Source: Terrimicrobiaceae bacterium
Lineage (GTDB): Bacteria > Verrucomicrobiota > Verrucomicrobiia > Chthoniobacterales > Terrimicrobiaceae
DNA: 46,960 bases
Reading direction: 5' to 3'
Assembly (NCBI GenBank): GCA_021463905.1
Contig: JAJTZA010000130.1
Span: 1 to 46,960, forward strand
A model generated the notes under the pieces. The model was not told the DNA's origin. It searched no databases and was given only the letters and a program-made list of their open reading frames with translations. Within the stretch, counting starts at the first letter, position 1. Each line of letters opens with the position of its first letter. The translations under genes were made by a program, and so were the position numbers. Below, piece by piece: positions 42,595 to 46,960 of the stretch.

Positions 42595-43128
42595 ATGCCA
42601 ATTTACGAATTTTTTTCGCCTGACACAAACCGGATTTACAGCTTTTTGGCGCGGAGTTCTTCGTTGGGTTCTGCGGTTCCGCGTTGTCCCGACGACCCCA
42701 AGGCCCGGATGGAGCGGGTGGTTTCACGATTTGCTGTGACTGGTCGCGCAAAAGAAATGCCGGAGGGGATGCCGGACGCCTCCGATCCGGCGATGGAGCG
42801 CATGATGGCCGAGATGGAGCATGAGATGGCAGGAATGGATGACCAAAACCCCGACCCCCGCCAGCTCGGACGCCTCATGCGAAAGATGACCGAGGCCACA
42901 GGAAAAAAAATGCCGGAGGAGGTTGAGCAGATGCTCAGAAGGCTTGAAAGCGGAGAGGATCCCGAAAAGCTCGAGGAGGAATTTGGCGATGCGATGGACG
43001 ATTTGGGGGAGGGTGCCTTTGGCGATGATGCGGAAGGTGAAGCTCCCTCAGGCAGACTCCGCTCGATCCTGCGCCGAAAGCGTCCCGTCCGCGATCCCCG
43101 ACTCCACGAAATGCGGGATTACCTTTGA
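42595..43128 (+). CDS. FmdB-like (zinc-ribbon-type) protein with degenerate cysteines
   Basis: The 177-residue product begins MPIYEFFSPDTNRIYSFLAR, the opening of FmdB-type small zinc-ribbon proteins. Only one cysteine (RCPDDPK) remains of the usual four, so zinc binding is doubtful. The rest is acidic and Met/Glu-rich (MERMMAEMEHEMAGMDD, MPEEVEQMLRRLESGEDPEKL) and probably helical, ending in a basic tail. No function can be assigned. It starts 9 bases after the fucosidase stop, and its own stop overlaps the next start. Confidence 0.65.
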   Translation: MPIYEFFSPDTNRIYSFLARSSSLGSAVPRCPDDPKARMERVVSRFAVTGRAKEMPEGMPDASDPAMERMMAEMEHEMAGMDDQNPDPRQLGRLMRKMTEATGKKMPEEVEQMLRRLESGEDPEKLEEEFGDAMDDLGEGAFGDDAEGEAPSGRLRSILRRKRPVRDPRLHEMRDYL

Positions 43129-43424
43129 ACCGCTCCGGACAAAACTCCGCCGCCAAAGCCCGGCGCATCAACCGCACATGGATCGTCCGAGGCGGACTGG
43201 AAAATAACGCCGAGGACTACCTCGCCACCCTCGAAGCCCGCGATCCCCTGCTCATGGAAAAAGTGTGCGCCCTCGCCATCGAGGCCGCACAACTGGCCTC
43301 CGCAGAACAACGCGACCCCAAACCGGACTTTTACGCCGCTCTCTTCTCCCAGGCCACCGAAGCCGAACGCGAAACCTTTCTAAAAAACCACCGCTGGACC
43401 CGCCAGAAATCCCGGGAATGGTAA
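43125..43424 (+). CDS. Hypothetical protein (99 aa)
   Basis: This small, mostly helical, charged protein has WIVRGGLENNAEDYLATLEA in its centre and FLKNHRWTRQKSREW at its end. No family is recognised and there is no signal peptide or membrane segment. It has only a TTG start at 43125, overlapping the previous stop as TTGA, which suggests translational coupling with the FmdB-like gene. The codon choice and tight junction support a real gene. Confidence 0.5.
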   Translation: MNRSGQNSAAKARRINRTWIVRGGLENNAEDYLATLEARDPLLMEKVCALAIEAAQLASAEQRDPKPDFYAALFSQATEAERETFLKNHRWTRQKSREW

Positions 43425-43447
43425 TCTGCGGGCGATAGGGTCGGGAG

Positions 43448-44566
43448 CTAGGGGTTCCATTTCCTCGTGACCCTCCTTCGGGCTTCCGAGCAGAGAATCA
43501 ACGCGAAGCCAAGCTCCATCATCAGAAGGGCGCTGGTGCCCGGTTCTGGGATGACGCTGTAAATCCAGTCGGAATGTTGCGAGATACGGGTATGACTGCC
43601 GAGGTTGCCATAGAGGCCGCGGCTGCCGTTGGAGTAGACGAGAGCATCCCAGGGATTGCCGCCGGAGGAATTGACCCCGGCAAGTTTCCAGATTCCCTCA
43701 TCCTCGATGAACACAGAACCACCGCTGTCTCCAAAAACCATGCTGCCTTCGAGAATGTCTCCGTTGAGAACCAAGGGATTATTCGAGCTGTCGGAGCCGG
43801 CGATGACTCCGGGCGGATTCAGGGTTGTTATCGTGTTGGTGCCGGCCCACGCCCAAGGGTCTCCACCCGGATGGTACGAGTTACCCAGGGTGTTTTGCGC
43901 GGCATTGGTTCCGCTGTCGAAATCCACCATCAACAGCCCGCCGGAATATCCGAGGTTTGTCTGGCTGGTGGTGCGATCCACAATGTTCATCGCCGCATGC
44001 ACCAAGGGCGGATTATTGGTTTGCCCGGAGGAAGGAACCGTCCCCGTGCCAATGTCTCCCACCCCAAGAATAATGGCGACTTTCCCCATCTCATCGCTCT
44101 TTGTGTACAACTGCGGATAAATCATGGTGTTCGTCACCGGAGTGGCGAGACGGAACAGGGCGATATCCCACCCCTGGGAAGGGCTTGGTCTCTCCGAGTC
44201 GCTCCAAAGGGGATGCTGACGCAGGGACGTCATATCCGCAGCATACGTCGTGCCACCAATGAGGAACGCAATGGAATTTACGCCGGATGTCCAATCGTGC
44301 GCCGCCGTGAGCACCCATTCGTTGTTAAGCAATGTGCCGGTTGCGGTATAGTCCGCGTTGTCCTCCGAGATGCTCACCACCCCCACGCCTGCAAACATGG
44401 GGAAGTTCACATAATCCGTAGCCAAAGCCCGACTGGCCTCAAAGCCATTGGTGCCGCCGTAAGTGAAACCATCAGCAACGAGAATGGCCTGCGCGGAGGG
44501 CCTCATCAAAAGACTCAAAACAATGAATCCCGCGAGAGCGAGGATGAGAGACGGTTTGTGAAACAT
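43448..44566 (-). CDS. PEP-CTERM-anchored trypsin-like serine protease
   Basis: This 372-residue exported protein has a signal peptide at residues 1-27 (ending PSAQA), then a chymotrypsin-fold domain. The triad is visible as His90 in WVLTAAHDW, Asp134 in GWDIALFRL and Ser281 in FGDSGGSVF. At the C-terminus VIPEPGTSALL, a hydrophobic helix and a basic tail (SEARRRVTRKW) form a PEP-CTERM sorting signal recognised by exosortase. The substrate is unknown. The start is ATG 44566; the frame extends 12 codons upstream. It is convergent with the 99-residue hypothetical gene. Confidence 0.88.
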   Translation of the reverse strand: MFHKPSLILALAGFIVLSLLMRPSAQAILVADGFTYGGTNGFEASRALATDYVNFPMFAGVGVVSISEDNADYTATGTLLNNEWVLTAAHDWTSGVNSIAFLIGGTTYAADMTSLRQHPLWSDSERPSPSQGWDIALFRLATPVTNTMIYPQLYTKSDEMGKVAIILGVGDIGTGTVPSSGQTNNPPLVHAAMNIVDRTTSQTNLGYSGGLLMVDFDSGTNAAQNTLGNSYHPGGDPWAWAGTNTITTLNPPGVIAGSDSSNNPLVLNGDILEGSMVFGDSGGSVFIEDEGIWKLAGVNSSGGNPWDALVYSNGSRGLYGNLGSHTRISQHSDWIYSVIPEPGTSALLMMELGFALILCSEARRRVTRKWNP

Positions 44567-44649
44567 GGAGGCAATTAAAAACACACCCTCGGCTGCAATC
44601 ACTCAAAAATCAAAAAATGGGCACCCTACTTTGGCAGGGGGGGGCCGCA

Positions 44650-44732
44650 GCAATCCTCAAGGCTGGCACGGGTCTGCCGGTAGTCCTCGCTGGGCCCAGT
44701 TTTTTGGATTCTTTCATGAAATCGGTCGGAAC
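44650..44732 (-). pseudogene. Scar of a four-helix-bundle gene with internal deletion
   Basis: On the minus strand, ATG at 44717 opens with MKESKKL, as in the intact gene that starts at 46571, and about 50 bases match closely (to ACCGGCAGAC). The match then jumps to GCCCGTGCCAGCCT, which in the intact gene lies 188 bases further on (46337-46524 missing). Bases upstream of the ATG (TCCGACCGATT) also match. Both homology and frame are lost soon after. The scar separates the protease from the AbrB/PIN pair. Confidence 0.72.
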
Positions 44733-44770
44733 GACCTGAAGAGTTACATTCAAAAATCCGTATTTACATC

Positions 44771-44793
44771 CTTACTTTTTTGTCTTACTTTTT
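44771..44793. promoter_or_regulatory. Direct repeats in front of the AbrB-type antitoxin gene
   Basis: Two exact copies of CTTACTTTTT (44771-44780 and 44784-44793) stand 13 bases apart just upstream of ATG 44799. A shorter CTTACTT recurs at 44811-44817 within the gene. They are candidate autoregulatory sites for the antitoxin, which has a SpoVT/AbrB DNA-binding fold. Confidence 0.35.
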
Positions 44794-44798
44794 CATTC

Positions 44799-45053
44799 AT
44801 GCAAGCAACGCTTACTTCTAAAGGGCAAATCACCATTCCCGTCCATGTTCGCAAGCGTCTCCATCTCAAGCCGGGGGACGTTCTGGAGTTTGATGAGGCC
44901 GCGCCTTTTCTTAAAGCCACCAAGACCATTCCGCCCAAGGCGTGGGAAGAATTTTGCAAGGAATGGAAAGACCCGTGGGCTGGCATGAGCATGGACGAAG
45001 TCATGAATGAACTCCGAGGAGATGTCGCGCTCCCGCCCACCGATGAGCGATGA
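44799..45053 (+). CDS. vapB: AbrB/VapB-type antitoxin
   Basis: This 84-residue protein begins with the swapped-hairpin DNA-binding domain (MQATLTSKGQITIPVHVRKR, then LHLKPGDVLEF) of the AbrB/MazE/SpoVT superfamily. It ends with a toxin-binding tail rich in Trp, Met and acidic residues (WKDPWAGMSMDEVMNELRG). It would bind and silence the PIN toxin and repress the operon. ATG 44799 begins the domain exactly; the longer upstream frame runs through the four-helix-bundle scar and is rejected. The TGA overlaps the toxin ATG. Confidence 0.88.
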   Translation: MQATLTSKGQITIPVHVRKRLHLKPGDVLEFDEAAPFLKATKTIPPKAWEEFCKEWKDPWAGMSMDEVMNELRGDVALPPTDER

Positions 45054-45460
45054 GAACCGCTGTTGATTCTTCTGTCCTCCTTTGCATTCTCCGGCGGCAA
45101 TCTGGCTGCGACACTTGGTGTGCATGCCTCAGTCGGGCAGCGGAAGAAGGCAGCCTACTCATTTGCCCGGTAGTTTTTGCGGAGTGTTCTGTCGGTTTTG
45201 CCACGGCGGAGGAGGCTGAGACACGGTTCGATTCCCTGGGCCTCAACTACGACGCCTTCTCGCCCCGGTGCGCCTGCCTTGCGGGCCGGATATTCCTGCG
45301 TTATCGCGGCGAGGGTGGGCCGCGTCAGCATCTCCTCCCGGACTTTCTTGTCGCTGCCCATGCCAGCGTGCAGGCAGACCGACTTGCCGCCATGGATCGC
45401 GGCTACCTCCGCACCTATTTCCCCGATTTACCCGTGCTCACTCCTTCTCCAATTCCATGA
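45050..45460 (+). CDS. vapC: PIN-domain ribonuclease toxin, VapC type
   Basis: This 136-residue PIN domain has the expected acidic residues: Asp6 in AVDSSVLL, Glu45 in VFAECSVGF, Asp98 in LLPDFLVAAHA and Asp116 in AMDRGYLRTYFP. These coordinate metal for RNA cleavage, in many homologues at tRNA or rRNA sites. The catalytic set looks complete. The ATG at 45050 overlaps the antitoxin stop (ATGA), the normal layout of a toxin-antitoxin pair. It is followed by a REP-like element. Confidence 0.88.
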   Translation: MRTAVDSSVLLCILRRQSGCDTWCACLSRAAEEGSLLICPVVFAECSVGFATAEEAETRFDSLGLNYDAFSPRCACLAGRIFLRYRGEGGPRQHLLPDFLVAAHASVQADRLAAMDRGYLRTYFPDLPVLTPSPIP

Positions 45461-45803
45461 AAAACTCACCGCAGAATCCCATTCCTCCGACTAGGCAGCC
45501 GAGAGCCTTGCCCTGCTTACTAATAAGGTCATTTCTGTAGCCGCGTCACTCTGTGACGCGCGGGGGATCGTGTGTGTCATGGACGGGGAGCGGCAGGGGA
45601 CTGCCGCTGCAAGTGTGCCCGGCATGGGCATGAACAAGTCAGAAAAAAACACACAATGACCGGAAGCGGTGACAGAACCGTAGCGAAAGCCAAGGCGGAT
45701 TCCGCGAGGAATTCACCGCGAAAGAAGGCCGTAGCAAAGGGAGCGACCGTAGGAACACGAACAGGCAGCCCCGAATGTGGCGGCGATGCGGAAATCCCAT
45801 GGT
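45461..45803. other. Intergenic region carrying a REP-like copy
   Basis: No gene is supported here. It holds the REP-like element at 45535-45610. The stretch to 45803 (with a few short frames on both strands) shows no homology or signals that I recognise. Confidence 0.5.
45535..45610. repeat. REP-like double hairpin, copy 2
   Basis: This 76-base copy has the same order of palindromes as 22422-22498: GCGTCAC-TCT-GTGACGC, a spacer of about 30 bases, and AGCGGCAG-GGGA-CTGCCGCT. It differs from copy 1 by a single-base gap, one T/G change and AAA/GGG in the spacer. The stems are identical, as expected if structure is under selection. No RAYT sequence is beside this copy. Confidence 0.88.
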
Positions 45804-46571
45804 TCAGAGCGGGTGGGTGCCCTTGCATTCCGGGTAGCCGGTGCAGCCCCAAAACTGGCTGCCGACGTTTTTGCCAGCCTTGGCCGTGCGCAAGGCCATG
45901 AGCTTGCCACACTGCGGGCAGGTGGGTGGCTTCGGATCCGTCGGATCGGACCGATCGGTCGGATCTTTCCTGCGCTGACGCAGCCGTTCGGTGGCGAGTT
46001 GCTCGGAGTAGCCGCCCCCTTCGACGAAGGCGGCCTCCAGTGCGGCGATCTGGCGGTCGAGCAGGTAATTCGCCTGGTGGATGAGGCAGATCGTGGCATT
46101 GGCCCGCACCGCCGGGTCGTCGTGCTCGAGCCAGTGGGCGTAGAGTGCCCAGCGCTGCGCGTCACTGAGATCGGTCAGATCCGTCGGATCGGACGGATCA
46201 GACCGATCTTTCCGGAATGTTCGCGGCACGGCGCGCACTTCGCTGGCCTCGGGGCTGTCAGCGGCCCACTGTGGCAGGTGGCGGTGGCGCAGGTAGTCTT
46301 CGTAGTCCAGAAGCAGTTCCTCGAGGCTGGCACGGGCGACGTTCACGAGGCGTAGTTCCGTTTGCGAGGAGGTGGCCGCCGCCCGGCTGCCTTCGGCGAT
46401 GTTTTGTCGGCCCGACCGCGCGGCTTGCACCATCTGATCTACCGTGCGCGAGCGAGCATCCAGAAAACGCTCGCAAAACCACCAGGTGGCGTCGTAGATG
46501 AGCGTGGCCGTCTGGAAGCTCGCCGTCTGCCGGTAACCCCCACTGGGACGCAGTTTTTTGGATTCTTTCAT
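45804..46571 (-). CDS. Four-helix-bundle (S23-like, suffix type) protein with topoisomerase-type zinc ribbon
   Basis: This 255-residue product begins MKESKKLRPSGGYR, then the S23/IVS-like four-helix bundle (FCERFLDARSRTVDQMVQAA, RSGRQNIAEGSRAA, LEELLLDYEDYL). It ends with a C4 zinc ribbon of the topoisomerase I kind (CPQCGKLMAL and FWGCTGYPECKGTHPL). Two Asp/Thr/Ser-Pro-rich inserts (RKDRSDPSDPTDLTDLSD and KDPTDRSDPTDP) are encoded by 9-bp repeats and interrupt the helical part and the linker. The start ATG 46571 is immediately preceded by a third repeat block. The function of the family is unknown. A deleted paralogue lies at 44.65-44.73 kb. Confidence 0.82.
   Translation of the reverse strand: MKESKKLRPSGGYRQTASFQTATLIYDATWWFCERFLDARSRTVDQMVQAARSGRQNIAEGSRAAATSSQTELRLVNVARASLEELLLDYEDYLRHRHLPQWAADSPEASEVRAVPRTFRKDRSDPSDPTDLTDLSDAQRWALYAHWLEHDDPAVRANATICLIHQANYLLDRQIAALEAAFVEGGGYSEQLATERLRQRRKDPTDRSDPTDPKPPTCPQCGKLMALRTAKAGKNVGSQFWGCTGYPECKGTHPL
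45935..45970. repeat. 9-bp repeat block inside the four-helix-bundle gene (linker)
   Basis: Four units, GATCCGTCG, GATCGGACC, GATCGGTCG and GATCTTTCC, lie at 45935-45970. On the coding strand they give an in-frame Asp/Pro/Thr/Ser-rich stretch before the zinc ribbon. The last unit, GATCTTTCC, also ends the block at 46169-46213. Confidence 0.8.
46169..46213. repeat. 9-bp repeat block inside the four-helix-bundle gene (central)
   Basis: Five units, GATCGGTCA, GATCCGTCG, GATCGGACG, GATCAGACC and GATCTTTCC, lie at 46169-46213. They keep frame and encode the second Asp/Ser/Thr-Pro-type stretch of the protein. Confidence 0.8.
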
Positions 46572-46573
46572 AA

Positions 46574-46618
46574 GATCGGTCGGATCCGTCAGATCCGTCG
46601 GATCCGTCAGATCCGTCC
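46574..46618. repeat. 9-bp repeat block upstream of the four-helix-bundle gene
   Basis: Five units, GATCGGTCG, GATCCGTCA, GATCCGTCG, GATCCGTCA and GATCCGTCC, occupy 46574-46618. They fill the whole gap between the gene start at 46571 and the stop of the upstream minus-strand gene at 46621. The ribosome binding site of the downstream gene must therefore be supplied by this repeat. Confidence 0.85.
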
Positions 46619-46620
46619 GA

Positions 46621-46960
46621 TCAACCCAGCCCGCGGCGGCGGGCGAGGTAGCCGCGAAGCACCAGACCATTGACGACCACCAAAGTGCCGAGGGTGAAGA
46701 GCGCATAGGCAGAGGCTTCGGGGACGATCTTGTATTCTCCAATGATGGGACCCTGATTTTGAAAATTCCCTACAAGAATGGTGTTTGTATAGCCCGGCTG
46801 ATGGAACAGGGGGACCAGATATCCTAAGACAGTATTCGTGGCTCGCCCTATGAAAGCAGGCATGTTTGTTTGAAAAATTTGCGTATTGGGTCCGGGAGAC
46901 CACTGATTTTGCAAATTCGCATCCTTACCAGCAATTGTGCCCCAGGGAAAATCGTGTTTA
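46621..46960 (-). CDS. PEP-CTERM sorting-domain protein, 3' part only
   Basis: The frame is open from the right edge to the stop at 46621, so the N-terminus lies outside the window. The visible 112 or so residues contain WGTIAGKDANLQNQW, then VPLFHQPGYTNTILVGNFQN. The C-terminal signal is IVPEASAYALFTLG, a hydrophobic helix and LRGYLARRRGLG, a PEP-CTERM variant with VPEA in place of VPEP. An internal TTG at 46914 is in frame but is unlikely to be the true start. It is expected to be exported and processed by exosortase; the rest of the protein cannot be judged. Confidence 0.82.
   Translation of the reverse strand, partial: KHDFPWGTIAGKDANLQNQWSPGPNTQIFQTNMPAFIGRATNTVLGYLVPLFHQPGYTNTILVGNFQNQGPIIGEYKIVPEASAYALFTLGTLVVVNGLVLRGYLARRRGLG

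Noticed and set aside
45935-46618. CRISPR-like array from regularly spaced repeats
   Set aside because: Units are 9 bp and directly adjacent with no spacers, partly inside a gene, and no cas genes are nearby.

Overview
The window is a G+C-rich, gene-dense bacterial chromosome segment. It most likely comes from a member of the Verrucomicrobiota, but this is inferred from gene content and no 16S or phylogenetic marker was tested. Gram-negative character is shown by lpxB. The exosortase/PEP-CTERM system is implied by an exosortase-associated small protein (36.5 kb), a PEP-CTERM serine protease (43.4-44.6 kb) and a second PEP-CTERM protein cut by the right edge. Other pointers are a 'four helix bundle suffix' protein, a SpmA-SpmB fusion in an apparent non-sporeformer, and short hairpin repeats typical of that phylum. 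No rRNA, tRNA, CRISPR array, prophage or intact IS element was seen.

Layout. 0-9.8 kb: tail of an unidentified protein, then hemB and lpxB (divergent), galK, a tiny secreted protein sharing a terminator with rlmN, an Fsr-like MFS exporter, infC (AUU start) coupled to a HAD phosphatase, a GxxExxY remnant, mdh and a secreted hypothetical. 9.8-13.8 kb: a three-gene coupled operon (DgoD-type sugar-acid dehydratase, neutral-ceramidase-like hydrolase, class III aminotransferase) behind a near-consensus promoter and an inverted repeat. 13.9-21.4 kb: EF-hand lipoprotein, thiG, glgP with a PEP/pyruvate-binding protein downstream, and an agmatine deiminase. 21.6-22.7 kb: ribE, whose 3' end runs into a RAYT transposase fragment followed by a REP-like double hairpin. 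22.7-29.9 kb: two minus-strand blocks, pdhA-pdhB-pdhC then proA-acyP-ABC ATPase-spmAB. 30.1-35.6 kb: a duplicated-domain secreted protein, a MASE1 histidine kinase, hicBA, NDH-2 and AlkA. 35.7-43.4 kb: hemerythrin, a TIGR04073-type protein, cdsA-dxr-AI-2E-type permease-ribD, a GH29 fucosidase, an FmdB-like protein and a hypothetical. 43.4 kb to the end: an accessory stretch with the PEP-CTERM protease, an AbrB/PIN toxin-antitoxin pair, a second REP copy, a scar of a four-helix-bundle gene, an intact paralogue of it carrying 9-bp repeat inserts, and the partial PEP-CTERM gene.

Most genes are housekeeping: tetrapyrrole, lipid A, phospholipid, isoprenoid, riboflavin, thiamine, proline, glycogen, pyruvate and malate metabolism. 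Start/stop overlaps of 1-4 bases are frequent, so operons can be read with some confidence. The less ordinary content is the 9.8-13.8 kb operon, the REP/RAYT remnants at 22.2-22.5 and 45.5 kb, and a family of 9-bp modular repeats. These repeats occur at 0.13, 7.7, 45.9, 46.2 and 46.6 kb, both between genes and, in frame, inside one gene.
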